From Clostridiales bacterium (lineage in GTDB: Bacteria; Bacillota; Clostridia; Saccharofermentanales; UBA5734), in NCBI GenBank assembly GCA_003532195.1, contig DOFA01000246.1, positions 1 through 9,977 of the forward strand: a stretch of 9,977 bases of DNA. The letters are read 5' to 3'. This document shows, in pieces, positions 1 to 6,774 of this stretch. The notes below the pieces were generated by a model. The model was given only the letters and a program-made list of their open reading frames with translations, searched no databases and had not been told where the DNA came from. The position numbers and the translations under genes are program-made. How positions within the stretch are numbered: position 1 is the first letter of the stretch; every line of letters begins with the position of its first letter.

Positions 1-2
1 GG

Positions 3-287
3 GCAGATTTGATTATTACCGGCGAGGGCCGTCTCGACGCGCAAAGCCTGCGCGGCAAGGTGGTGGCCGGAGTGGCCGGCCGCGCCGCCAAACTGGGCAT
101 ACCGGTCCTGGCGGTGGTCGGAGATGTCGAGGGCGATATGCCGGCGATCTATCAACTCGGCGTAACGGCCGTTTTTACAACCAACCGCAAAGCTTTGCCG
201 TTTCAGGAGATCAAGCCGCTCGCCAAAGCTTACTTGCGGGATACGCTGGAAGACCTCGTCCGCTTCGCCCAGGCTGTTTGCCGTTAA
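3..287 (+). CDS. Glycerate kinase, C-terminal part (5' end outside the window)
   Basis: This is the last 94 codons of a gene that began before the window; the frame is open from base 3 and ends with TAA at 285-287. It opens with ADLIITGEGRLD followed by a GK pair, which matches the ITGEGR(I/L)D...GK block near the C-terminus of GlxK/GarK-type glycerate kinases (family length about 370-380 residues). The enzyme phosphorylates D-glycerate in the cytoplasm, feeding it into lower glycolysis. The following hydrophobic PVLAVVGDV strand and the short C-terminal helices also fit. The TTG at 9-11 (Leu) is internal to the motif and is not a start. Only 33 bases separate it from the response regulator, and the only hairpin there is a weak 5-bp stem without a T-run, so read-through into the two-component genes is possible. 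The family call is good; the 2- versus 3-phosphate product cannot be decided from this fragment. Confidence 0.85.
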   Translation, partial: ADLIITGEGRLDAQSLRGKVVAGVAGRAAKLGIPVLAVVGDVEGDMPAIYQLGVTAVFTTNRKALPFQEIKPLAKAYLRDTLEDLVRFAQAVCR

Positions 288-320
288 ATCGGCCGCCTTG
301 CCGGCGGAAAGGAGCAGCCG

Positions 321-1001
321 ATGAAAAAAGTGATCCTCATCTGCGACGACGAACCGGCGGTGCATGAAGCGCTGCGTTATTATCTGCTCAACGCCGGGAT
401 GGAAACTCATTCTATTTTTCAAGGAGATCAGGTCATTCCGGCCTGGGAACGCATTCACCCGGATTTGCTGATCCTGGATATCATGATGCCGGGTATGAGC
501 GGAACCGATATCTGCGCCCGGATCCGAACGCGCAGCCAGGTACCGATTATCCTGCTGACTGCCAAAGGCGAGGAAATGGACCGCCTGCTCGGTTTTGCCC
601 TCGGCGCGGATGACTACATCGTCAAGCCATTCAGTTCGCGGGAGATTGTCTCGCGCATCCAGGCCATTTTCCGCCGGATGGACAAGATCGAAAAGCAGGA
701 TGCCGGTATCATGAACATCGGCAATACCACTGTCGATATCCGGGGATATGAAGTGCGGGTCAATGGGAAAATCATCCCCCTTTCGCCCAAAGAGGTGGAA
801 ATAGTCCATCTTCTCGCCAGCAATCCCCGGCAGGTTTTCAGCCGGGAACAATTGCTGGACAGCGTCTGGGGTTTGGATTTTGACGGCGACAGCCGTTCGG
901 TGGATACCAACATCAAACGAATCCGCAAAAAGATGCCCCCGGAAGCCAGCATCTCAATTAAATCCGTTTACGGCGTCGGTTATAAGGCCGAGGTCTTGTA
1001 A
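321..1001 (+). CDS. OmpR/PhoB-family response regulator
   Basis: This 226-residue cytoplasmic transcription factor receives a phosphoryl group from a histidine kinase and binds DNA. The receiver domain spans about residues 1-120, with acidic pocket D9/D10, phospho-acceptor D53 (in LLILDIMMPGMSG), switch T80 and conserved K102 (in DDYIVKPF). A winged-helix OmpR-type output domain fills about residues 130-226, recognisable by LSPKEVEIVHLL, FSREQLLDSVWG and the final YGVGYKAE hairpin. All residues needed for phosphorylation are present. The start is fixed by AAAGGAG at 308-314, six bases before the ATG. The stop lies one base before the histidine kinase ATG, so the pair is almost certainly co-transcribed and cognate. 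It resembles PhoP/WalR/ResD-type regulators, but the target genes and signal cannot be deduced. Confidence 0.95.
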   Translation: MKKVILICDDEPAVHEALRYYLLNAGMETHSIFQGDQVIPAWERIHPDLLILDIMMPGMSGTDICARIRTRSQVPIILLTAKGEEMDRLLGFALGADDYIVKPFSSREIVSRIQAIFRRMDKIEKQDAGIMNIGNTTVDIRGYEVRVNGKIIPLSPKEVEIVHLLASNPRQVFSREQLLDSVWGLDFDGDSRSVDTNIKRIRKKMPPEASISIKSVYGVGYKAEVL

Positions 1002-1002
1002 C

Positions 1003-2778
1003 ATGCCGCGCAAACAATATTTTTTCTGGCGCTTCACCGCGATCCTGTCGCTGGCCATTCTCACCGCGCTGCTGCTGCTGTCCTTCATCTCGTCCCGGCT
1101 GATCATCACCGCCTATAATCGTTCTGAATATGTAATTTTGGATGAATATCTCGACCAGAGCGAAAAAGTCCTGCTCAATTATCTGGACGGCGAAATCAGC
1201 CTGGCGCAGCTGGAAGAAAAAATCAATCCGGAGATCAACCTGAATCAGACCTACCTGATTCTGCTCGATGCCAACGGGCGGATCATTGCAGCAAGCCGTT
1301 CGGCTGCCACCCATACGGATCTGGCGCTGATCGAGGCCCGGGCCAGCAGCCTGGAAAGCGATCAGGAGCTTTTCAGCGCGGCATCAACTGACCGGCAATA
1401 CAGCCTGATGATCGGCCGCCCGGTTTTCCGCGCCGGCGTCCGGCAGGGCAGCATTTTTGCCGGCGTGGTCACAACCAGCCTGACGGCTGTCCGCAGCCAG
1501 TTCAATTTGAGCATTTTTACTGCCATTTGGCCGCTCTATCTGGTTCTGACCTTGTTCAGCCTGTTTGCGGTCAGCCGGTTTGTTCATCCGATCCGGATCC
1601 TGACCGACCTGACGCAGAAGATCGCCCACGGGCAATGGGGCACCACGATCGAGCAGGACTTGCCCGGGGAAATGGGGAGCCTGGCCGAAAACTTCAATGC
1701 CATGTCGATCAGCCTGGCGCGAACCATCGCCTCGCTCAAATACGAAAAAAACAGCATGAAGCTGATGCTGGAAGGCCTGAGCGAAGGTATTGTCGCGATC
1801 GACGGATCCGGAGTCGTCCTGCATCAGAACGGTGCGGCCCTGAATTTGCTGACCGGTACGGGCAGCCCGGAATACCGGCAGCTGGTTGAAGAGCTCCGCC
1901 GTTGTGTGGCGACCGGGGAGACCGGCGGCGGCAAGCTGACGATCAAGGAGGCCCGGATCGAATATGTTATTCGCCCAATTCCGGCGGTGAAGAATTCCGG
2001 CCAGCCGGGGCCAGGCGCGATCGCCCTGCTGCGCGACATAACGGCCAGCGAGCGTCTGGAGCAGACCCGCCATGATTATGTCGCGAACATATCCCATGAG
2101 CTGAGAACCCCGCTGACAGCCATGCGCGGCCTGATTGAACCGCTGCGCGACGGGCTGGTCAGCCAGGAGCAGGATCGCCGCCGCTGCTACGACATGATTG
2201 CATCCGAAGCCCTGCGGCTGTCCAGGCTGGTCAATGATCTGCTGGAACTGTCCGGCATCCAGTCCGGAGCCGCGGCATTTGAGATGGAATCGATTGATAC
2301 GGCGGATTTGATGCAGGATCTTTATTACCGCAATCGTCAGCTGTTTCTCGGTGCCGGACTGGAGTTTGAGCTCAGGATGCCGGAAAAGCTGCCTTTCGTG
2401 CGGTCGAATGAAGACCGGATCATCCAGGTTTTAACCGTGTTTCTCGATAACGCGCGCAAATACACCCCGGCCGGCGGGCAGGTCTGTCTGGAAGCGCAAG
2501 TCGGGGATAGCGGCGTCCAGGTTTCGGTCATCGATTCGGGCATCGGGATGGATGAAGCGACGCAAAAGCAGATCTTCGAGCGATTCTTCCAGGGCGACCG
2601 GTCGCGCAGTGACCGCGGCAACGGACTGGGCCTGGCGATCGCCCGGGAAATCCTTAACAAGCTGGGCGTTCAGCTGAAACTGACCAGCGAACTAGGGCGG
2701 GGCAGCACGTTCGCCTTGATCCTGCCGCTTGATTTGCCGGCGGCAGGTGAAAAACACACGCCGGCTGAGCCGGATTAA
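1003..2778 (+). CDS. Membrane sensor histidine kinase (HAMP-PAS-HisKA-HATPase)
   Basis: This 591-residue kinase is the partner of the preceding response regulator. There is a transmembrane helix at about residues 12-35 and an extracytoplasmic sensor region at about 38-165, which contains a strand pattern (TYLILLDANGRIIAAS) common in PhoR-like sensors. A second helix lies at about 172-192, followed by HAMP (about 193-245) and a PAS-like segment from about residue 255 (LSEGIVAIDGSGVVLHQN). The HisKA H-box is ISHELRTPLTAM with phospho-acceptor H365. The ATPase carries the N-box (LDNARKYTP, N483), G1 (DSGIGMD, 511-517), F-box (IFERFFQGDRSR) and G2 (GNGLGLAIA, 539-547), so it should be active. The open frame extends upstream to 880 inside the regulator, but ATG 1003 with GAGG at 990-993 gives the usual positively charged N-terminus before TM1. 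It belongs to the PhoR/WalK/ResE-like class; the ligand is unknown. Confidence 0.94.
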   Translation: MPRKQYFFWRFTAILSLAILTALLLLSFISSRLIITAYNRSEYVILDEYLDQSEKVLLNYLDGEISLAQLEEKINPEINLNQTYLILLDANGRIIAASRSAATHTDLALIEARASSLESDQELFSAASTDRQYSLMIGRPVFRAGVRQGSIFAGVVTTSLTAVRSQFNLSIFTAIWPLYLVLTLFSLFAVSRFVHPIRILTDLTQKIAHGQWGTTIEQDLPGEMGSLAENFNAMSISLARTIASLKYEKNSMKLMLEGLSEGIVAIDGSGVVLHQNGAALNLLTGTGSPEYRQLVEELRRCVATGETGGGKLTIKEARIEYVIRPIPAVKNSGQPGPGAIALLRDITASERLEQTRHDYVANISHELRTPLTAMRGLIEPLRDGLVSQEQDRRRCYDMIASEALRLSRLVNDLLELSGIQSGAAAFEMESIDTADLMQDLYYRNRQLFLGAGLEFELRMPEKLPFVRSNEDRIIQVLTVFLDNARKYTPAGGQVCLEAQVGDSGVQVSVIDSGIGMDEATQKQIFERFFQGDRSRSDRGNGLGLAIAREILNKLGVQLKLTSELGRGSTFALILPLDLPAAGEKHTPAEPD

Positions 2779-2796
2779 TCTGAAAAGATTCAGATT
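2777..2796. terminator. Palindrome covering both convergent stop codons; possible bidirectional terminator
   Basis: AATCTGAA (2777-2784) and TTCAGATT (2789-2796) form a perfect 8-bp inverted repeat around the 4-base loop AAGA. It begins inside the TAA of the histidine kinase and includes the TGA of the minus-strand dehydrogenase (2790-2792), so the intergenic space is only 11 bases. Its position suits a shared terminator for two converging transcripts. The stem is AT-rich and no good T-run follows on either strand, so termination is inferred from position and symmetry. Confidence 0.45.
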
Positions 2797-3938
2797 TCCG
2801 GGATGATGATCTCGATCTCGCGGCCGAGGGCGGCAGACCGGCCGATGCCGTCGAGAATCGCCTGGTTGTAAAGAATCTGACTCGAGGGAACCGGTGCTGT
2901 TCCCTTATTCCCAATGGCATCCAGGAAAGACCTGATTTTCTTGTGGAACAGGCCAGGCCCTTTATTTTCAATGATCGGGATGATTGTTTCGACCTGCTTG
3001 CCGGCCACATCGTGATACAGGATCATCGGACCGCCGACCGAGCCATTCCAGCAATCAGTTGAGGGAATGCGCAAACCGGCTTTTTTACCGAGGATAATGG
3101 TATCGCCGGGGGTATTGATGTGCATCGCCCAGGCGATCCGGAAATCGAGGATGATGCCGCCCTCCAGGCGGATGAAAGCCGCGGCGAAGTCGTCGACGCT
3201 AAAGCGGCAGGCGTTTTCCGGCAGGGAGTAGGTCAGGCTTTTACCAAAGAAGTCGGAAATATAGCCGGAAACCGTCAGGGGCTTCGGGTAGCCGATGGCA
3301 TTCAGGACCATATCCAGGGAATAGCAGCCGATATCGCCCAGAGCGCCGATGCCGGCAGTCGATTTTTCAATGAATGTGCTGTTGGGAATGCCGCGTCGCC
3401 GTCCGCCGCCGGTCTGGATGTAGTAGATTTCACCCAACTCGCCGGATTCGACGATCTTTTTGATCATCTGCATGTTGGCGTCAAAGCGGGGCTGGAAGCC
3501 GATCGACAGGATCTTGCCGCTTTTTTTCTCGGCGCGGATCATCGCGATGGCTTCGTCCAGCGTGACGCACATCGGTTTTTCCAAAAGTACGTTGACGCCT
3601 TTGTTGAGCGCGTCGATGGTGCAGACAGCATGGGTCGCGTTATAGGTGCAAACGCTGACCGCGTCCAGGTCCTCGGCGTTGAGCATTGCCAGGTGATCGG
3701 GATAGCAGCGGACGCCCGGCACTTCGTATTTCTCAAAAAAAGCTTCGGCCTTGCCGGGAATCAGGTCGGCGGCGGCGACGATTTCAACATCCGGCATTTC
3801 TTTGTAGCACAGGACATGCGCTTCGGCGATCCAGCCGGTGCCGATAATGCCGATCTTATATTTCCGGGTCGATTGCACGGTTTGCTCCTCGGCGGCTTTT
3901 TGGAACTGGTTCAGGACTTCATCACCTTTACTGGCCAT
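2790..3938 (-). CDS. Gfo/Idh/MocA-family NAD(P)-dependent oxidoreductase
   Basis: This 382-residue cytoplasmic dehydrogenase belongs to the family that oxidises or reduces sugars, inositols and their derivatives. The Rossmann nucleotide-binding motif GIIGTGWIAEAH starts at residue 30 and the acidic D58 follows the second strand (AAADL). The family signature EKP is at 120-122, carrying the catalytic Lys121, and the second active-site motif GDIGCYSLD at 201-209 has Tyr206 in the usual His/Tyr position. Length is in the normal range, with about 26 extra polar residues before the Rossmann fold. The start is supported on the minus strand by AAAGGAG (3947-3953 on the plus strand), eight bases upstream of the ATG. 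It stands alone, convergent with the histidine kinase and divergent from the YhhN-like gene. The substrate cannot be told from sequence in this very broad family; inositol or hexose-derivative dehydrogenation is plausible. Confidence 0.9.
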   Translation of the reverse strand: MASKGDEVLNQFQKAAEEQTVQSTRKYKIGIIGTGWIAEAHVLCYKEMPDVEIVAAADLIPGKAEAFFEKYEVPGVRCYPDHLAMLNAEDLDAVSVCTYNATHAVCTIDALNKGVNVLLEKPMCVTLDEAIAMIRAEKKSGKILSIGFQPRFDANMQMIKKIVESGELGEIYYIQTGGGRRRGIPNSTFIEKSTAGIGALGDIGCYSLDMVLNAIGYPKPLTVSGYISDFFGKSLTYSLPENACRFSVDDFAAAFIRLEGGIILDFRIAWAMHINTPGDTIILGKKAGLRIPSTDCWNGSVGGPMILYHDVAGKQVETIIPIIENKGPGLFHKKIRSFLDAIGNKGTAPVPSSQILYNQAILDGIGRSAALGREIEIIIPEI

Positions 3939-3963
3939 ATTTTTTACTCCTTTAATGTAATCA

Positions 3964-4021
3964 TTTCAATGCCTGCTGGCGTCATTATTCTATCATATTT
4001 GGCCGGCAGCGATCATTGAAA
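3964..4021. repeat. Widely spaced inverted repeat in the divergent promoter region
   Basis: TTTCAATG (3964-3971) and CATTGAAA (4014-4021) are perfect 8-base inverted copies whose centres are 50 bp apart, about five helical turns. Just inside them CTGCTGGC (3973-3980) and GCCGGCAG (4002-4009) are also inverted copies with one mismatch, offset by a few bases, so the symmetry extends. The right arm overlaps the proposed -35 and the -10 lies between the arms for the minus-strand dehydrogenase. It could be a paired operator site or an imperfect cruciform; the binding protein is unknown. Confidence 0.4.
3992..4020 (-). promoter_or_regulatory. Candidate promoter for the Gfo/Idh/MocA dehydrogenase
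   Basis: On the minus strand TTCAAT (4015-4020) is followed after 17 bases by TATGAT (3992-3997), a good -10 and a poor -35. The predicted transcript would start near 3985 and carry the AAAGGAG site before the ATG at 3938. An AT-rich tract at 4021-4041 lies just upstream and could act as an UP element. An alternative -10, TAGAAT (3987-3992), has no matching -35. Confidence 0.35.
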
Positions 4022-4079
4022 ATGTAAAAAATATTTATTTACCGAAAATTTACAGCGACCGGCCTGATTACTTGACCCC

Positions 4080-4100
4080 GCAACCGAAAAACAGGGTTGC
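4080..4100. repeat. Short inverted repeat upstream of the YhhN-like gene
   Basis: GCAACC (4080-4085) pairs with GGTTGC (4095-4100) around a 9-base loop. No gene on the plus strand ends nearby, so it is not an obvious terminator. It sits 33 bases upstream of the proposed -10 of the YhhN-like gene and could be a regulator site or chance symmetry. Confidence 0.25.
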
Positions 4101-4110
4101 AATCCGGCAT

Positions 4111-4138
4111 TTTGTTTCCTGCGCGCGCATGGTACAAT
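4111..4138 (+). promoter_or_regulatory. Candidate extended -10 promoter for the YhhN-like gene
   Basis: TACAAT (4133-4138) differs from TATAAT at one base and is preceded by TGG at 4130-4132, the TGn of an extended -10 element. This can compensate for the weak -35 (TTTGTT at 4111-4116, 16-base spacer). Transcription would start near 4145, leaving a leader of about 34 bases that contains AGGAG at 4164-4168. Confidence 0.5.
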
Positions 4139-4178
4139 AGGCACAAAGCTGCGAAAACCAGGCAGGAGCATACATCTG

Positions 4179-4805
4179 ATGATTCGAGTGATGCGCAATT
4201 TCTGGGAAAATACCGGTTACAATTTAAAGATCTCCCTTCTCCTGGTCGTTCTGGCGGTTGTCCTGGCCGTTGTTTTTCCAACGGCGCCCCGGTGGCTGAA
4301 GATGGGGGCGATGCTGATTTCCTGGTTCGCCGACATGATGCTGGCCCGATACGCGCCATTCACGCGCCTGATGGGCGGATATAGCTTCATGAAGGGCGCG
4401 GCTCTGTTTATGCTTGCCCATTTACTGTATCTGGCAGCCTATATCCTGTTGACCCATTCCGGCAGATGGCCGGTCATCAACACCGGATTCTGGCTGGGTC
4501 TGGCCGTCCTGGCCGGATCCTTGCTGCTGCTGGTTGGCGCCTATATCAAAAATCCGGTCAAAAGTCCGGGCCTGCTGCTGGTCGGGATCCTTTACAGCCT
4601 GGTGATCGGGATTTTAGGGCTAACGGTTTTCACTTATGCTTTTGAGAAGAAAGGGGTCGCTTTCCTGTCGCTGCTTGGCATCATCAGTTTCATGTTTTCC
4701 GACCTGTTGATCGGTCTGGAAAAAATCGGCGGCCTGGACTTTTCCAGACGTGATGCCTTGGTCTGGATCTTTTACCCCTTGGGACAGTTGCTGCTTATCC
4801 TTTAA
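4179..4805 (+). CDS. YhhN/TMEM86-family membrane protein (lysoplasmalogenase-like)
   Basis: This 208-residue, very hydrophobic protein has about seven to eight predicted membrane helices (for example residues 17-34, 42-56, 72-92, 103-121, 130-152, 160-179 and 194-208). The pattern matches the YhhN/TMEM86 family: an acidic position in an early helix (AD at 51-52), GAALFMLAHLLY (73-84) with a conserved His, FMFSDLLIG (171-179) with a conserved Asp, and a C-terminal YPLGQLLL. The human member TMEM86B hydrolyses the vinyl-ether bond of lysoplasmalogens; the role of most bacterial members is unproven. The start at 4179 has AGGAG at 4164-4168; ATG 4191 is an in-frame alternative. It has its own promoter-like sequence and the next gene has another, so it may be monocistronic, although no terminator is visible after it. 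Plasmalogens are common in anaerobic bacteria, so the family function is plausible. Confidence 0.75.
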   Translation: MIRVMRNFWENTGYNLKISLLLVVLAVVLAVVFPTAPRWLKMGAMLISWFADMMLARYAPFTRLMGGYSFMKGAALFMLAHLLYLAAYILLTHSGRWPVINTGFWLGLAVLAGSLLLLVGAYIKNPVKSPGLLLVGILYSLVIGILGLTVFTYAFEKKGVAFLSLLGIISFMFSDLLIGLEKIGGLDFSRRDALVWIFYPLGQLLLIL

Positions 4806-4834
4806 AGCTTATTCTCAAAAAGCGCTTGATCGCA

Positions 4835-4863
4835 TTGACAGCCTCAGACCGCAAAGGTATAAT
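4835..4863 (+). promoter_or_regulatory. Consensus sigma70/sigmaA promoter of the lacI-transketolase operon
   Basis: TTGACA (4835-4840), a 17-base spacer and TATAAT (4858-4863) are a perfect match to the vegetative promoter consensus in hexamers and spacing. Transcription would start near 4870, inside the open frame that extends upstream of the LacI-type gene, so translation must start downstream of this point. A palindromic operator follows at +4 or so. A promoter this strong with an operator on top of it implies tight repression. Confidence 0.85.
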
Positions 4864-4872
4864 TTATATTTA

Positions 4873-4886
4873 TGGGAGCGTTCCCA
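4873..4886. promoter_or_regulatory. LacI-type operator (probable autoregulatory site)
   Basis: TGGGAGCGTTCCCA is a 14-base palindrome centred on CG with six of seven base pairs symmetric (only G4878/T4881 break it). LacI-family operators are typically even-length palindromes with a central CG; the actinobacterial CelR/CebR site TGGGAGCGCTCCCA differs at one base. It lies about 10 bases after the -10 box, where a bound repressor would block initiation or early elongation, and directly before the LacI-type gene. Confidence 0.7.
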
Positions 4887-4909
4887 AAGCTATGAAGGGT
4901 GCAGCGACG

Positions 4910-5917
4910 GTGGTAAGGAAAACGATTCATGATATTGCGAAGATCAGCGGTTTCTCCAAATCAACGGTCTCGCGGGTTCTGATGGCTGATTCCCGGGTTA
5001 AACCGGATACGCGCGATAAAATTCAGAAAATCATCGACGAATGCCATTTTGAGCGCAATGAGATCGCCCGCGGCATGGCCATGGGCAGCTTGCGCATCGT
5101 GATGATTGTTGCCGGCGATATAGCCAGCTATTTCTATGGTGTGACGGTCAAGGAGCTGGAAAAGATCCTCTTTGGCGCCGGTTACCTGGTTGTGGTCTGC
5201 ACCAGCGAATACAGTGCCGAGAAAGAGCTCTCCTATTTGAACATGGCCCGCCTTTACCGCATGTCCGGAGTTGTCCTGATGACCGCTATCGAATCGGAGG
5301 AACTGATCCGGCTGATCGGCGAAGCCGATTGCCCGGTGATCCTGATCAACCGCTACCTGAACAGCTGCGAACTGGATGCTGTGGTTCAGGACAATTTTCA
5401 ATGCGCTTATCTGGCCACGAAACACCTGATCGACATGGGGCACCGGAGGATTCTGCATATATCAAGCGGGCAGGGAGCCACGACTTCCAGGGACCGCCAG
5501 GCCGGCTTTCTGGCCGCGCTCCAGGATGCCGGCTGTCCGGTGACCCCGGACATGGTTGTTTACGGCGATTTGACCTGGCTGTCGGGATACGGTCATGCCC
5601 GCGTGATTGTTGAGAACGGCCGCGATTATACGGCGGCTTTCATCGGCAACGATATGATGACGGTCGGTTTTGTCAAAGGCTGGCTGGAATGCGGCCGCAA
5701 AATACCTGAGGACATCAGCCTGATTTGCTTCGACCCCTCGCCCTTCATCGAGCAGTTGCCGGTCCGGATGAGCACGGTCGGCCGGCCGGCAGAAGATCTG
5801 GGCGTCATTGCCGGCAAATTTTTGCTGGAGCGCCTGGCCGGCAGCCAGGAACCCTTGCATCGGATCGTTCTGCAGCCTTTGCTGCAGATCCGGGAAAGTG
5901 TGAAAAAGATATGTTGA
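4910..5917 (+). CDS. LacI-family transcriptional regulator
   Basis: This 335-residue DNA-binding regulator probably represses its own operon until a sugar-type ligand binds. The N-terminal helix-turn-helix (about residues 4-24, RKTIHDIAKISGFSKSTVSRVL) is canonical, followed by the hinge region to about 60 (RNEIARGM). The periplasmic-binding-protein-like ligand domain starts at about 62 (LRIVMIVAGD) and contains the family landmarks GHRRI (177-181), RDRQAGF (194-200) and AAFIGNDMMTVGF (242-254). GTG 4910 is preferred because it gives the usual short lead to the HTH and has GAAGGG at 4894-4899. ATG 4892 (six residues longer) is the alternative, while the far-upstream ATG 4826 precedes the promoter and is unlikely. 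Its 3' end overlaps the transketolase gene by 7 bases, so regulator and enzymes share a transcript. The ligand is unknown. Confidence 0.92.
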   Translation: MVRKTIHDIAKISGFSKSTVSRVLMADSRVKPDTRDKIQKIIDECHFERNEIARGMAMGSLRIVMIVAGDIASYFYGVTVKELEKILFGAGYLVVVCTSEYSAEKELSYLNMARLYRMSGVVLMTAIESEELIRLIGEADCPVILINRYLNSCELDAVVQDNFQCAYLATKHLIDMGHRRILHISSGQGATTSRDRQAGFLAALQDAGCPVTPDMVVYGDLTWLSGYGHARVIVENGRDYTAAFIGNDMMTVGFVKGWLECGRKIPEDISLICFDPSPFIEQLPVRMSTVGRPAEDLGVIAGKFLLERLAGSQEPLHRIVLQPLLQIRESVKKIC

Positions 5918-6774
5918 ATGATCTGGATTACTTGAAAATGCGCCGGCTCAGCGCCGACATCCGCATCCAGACGGTCGAGGCGCTCTGTGCCGCCGGTTTC
6001 GGGCATATCGGCGGCGCGGCGTCGATCGCCGATGTGCTGGGCGTCCTTTATGGCGGTGTGATGAACATCCGACCGCAGGAACCCGCATGGCCGGAGCGGG
6101 ACTGGCTGGTGCTTTCCAAAGGCCACACCGGACCGGCGCTGTACGCTGCGCTGGCCCTGTCCGGCTATTTCCCGCTCGAATGGCTGCGAACAGTCAACAA
6201 GCCGGGAACCCGCCTGCCCAGCCATTGCGACCGGAAGCGCACACCCGGCATCGATATGACGACCGGCTCGCTGGGGCAGGGGATATCAGCGGCAGTCGGC
6301 ATTGCGATCGCCAACCGGATGCAAGGCAAAGAGAGCTATACCTATTGCATCATCGGCGACGGGGAGACCAACGAGGGCGAAGTCTGGGAAGCCGCCGCCT
6401 GCGCGGCGCATCAGCGCCTGGACCACTTGATTCTTTTTGTCGACTGGAATAAAAAGCAACTCGACGGCGCTCTGGAACAAATCTGCGATCCGGGTGACCT
6501 GGCGCAGAAATTCGCGGCGTTCGGGTTTTACGCGCAGACGGTCCGGGGTTATGACGCGCCGGCGATATGCGGCGGCGTCATCAAGGCCAAGGCCAGCCGG
6601 GACAAACCAGCGGCGATCATTCTGGATACGTTAAAAGGGTTGGGGATCAGTTTTGCGGAGCGGGCGGATTTCAATCATTATATGGCAGTCGATCGCATTC
6701 TCGCCGATGAAGCGATTGCCGAGATTGAACGCCGCTTCGCCGCAGGGACGTTCCCCTGGGGGGAAAGACAATGA
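5911..6774 (+). CDS. Transketolase, N-terminal (thiamine-diphosphate-binding) subunit
   Basis: This 287-residue protein is the first half of a two-subunit transketolase, which moves a two-carbon ketol unit between sugars in the cytoplasm using thiamine diphosphate. Visible motifs are GHIGGAASIADVL (His32), LSKGHTGPALYAAL (68-81), TTGSLGQGISAAVG (117-130) and the metal/cofactor motif GDGETNEGEVWEAA (149-162) with its distal Asn180 in VDWNKKQLDG. All core residues expected of the PP-type half are present and the length suits a split enzyme. The start is ATG 5911, overlapping the LacI-type stop (ATGTTGA); the open frame upstream of it lies within the regulator. No strong ribosome site is present (GGGAAAG at 5892-5898 is distant), so translation is probably coupled. 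The stop overlaps the next ATG as ATGA. Context next to a dedicated LacI regulator suggests a catabolic enzyme and not the housekeeping pentose-phosphate transketolase. Confidence 0.92.
   Translation: MLNDLDYLKMRRLSADIRIQTVEALCAAGFGHIGGAASIADVLGVLYGGVMNIRPQEPAWPERDWLVLSKGHTGPALYAALALSGYFPLEWLRTVNKPGTRLPSHCDRKRTPGIDMTTGSLGQGISAAVGIAIANRMQGKESYTYCIIGDGETNEGEVWEAAACAAHQRLDHLILFVDWNKKQLDGALEQICDPGDLAQKFAAFGFYAQTVRGYDAPAICGGVIKAKASRDKPAAIILDTLKGLGISFAERADFNHYMAVDRILADEAIAEIERRFAAGTFPWGERQ

Noticed and set aside
293..307. Hairpin CCGCC/GGCGG between the glycerate kinase and the response regulator
   Set aside because: The stem is only 5 bp with no T-run and abuts the ribosome site; too weak to call a terminator.
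880..1002. Upstream extension of the histidine kinase frame
   Set aside because: It overlaps the C-terminal domain of the response regulator; ATG 1003 directly after the regulator stop gives a normal sensor N-terminus.
1384..2097. 237-codon open frame on the minus strand
   Set aside because: It is antisense to the histidine kinase, is rich in Gln, Asp and Arg from mirrored codons, and has no supporting ribosome site or motif.
3120..4019. 299-codon open frame on the plus strand
   Set aside because: It is antisense to the well-supported Gfo/Idh/MocA gene, has no recognisable domain and its composition is that of a mirrored frame in GC-rich coding DNA.
4826..4909. Upstream extension of the LacI-type frame from ATG 4826
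   Set aside because: It contains the consensus promoter and operator and lies mostly before the predicted transcription start; the HTH normally begins within a few residues of the N-terminus.
6745..6755. GGGACGTTCCC, resembling the LacI-type operator
   Set aside because: The spacing between GGGA and TCCC is three bases instead of four, and it lies inside the transketolase N-subunit coding region.
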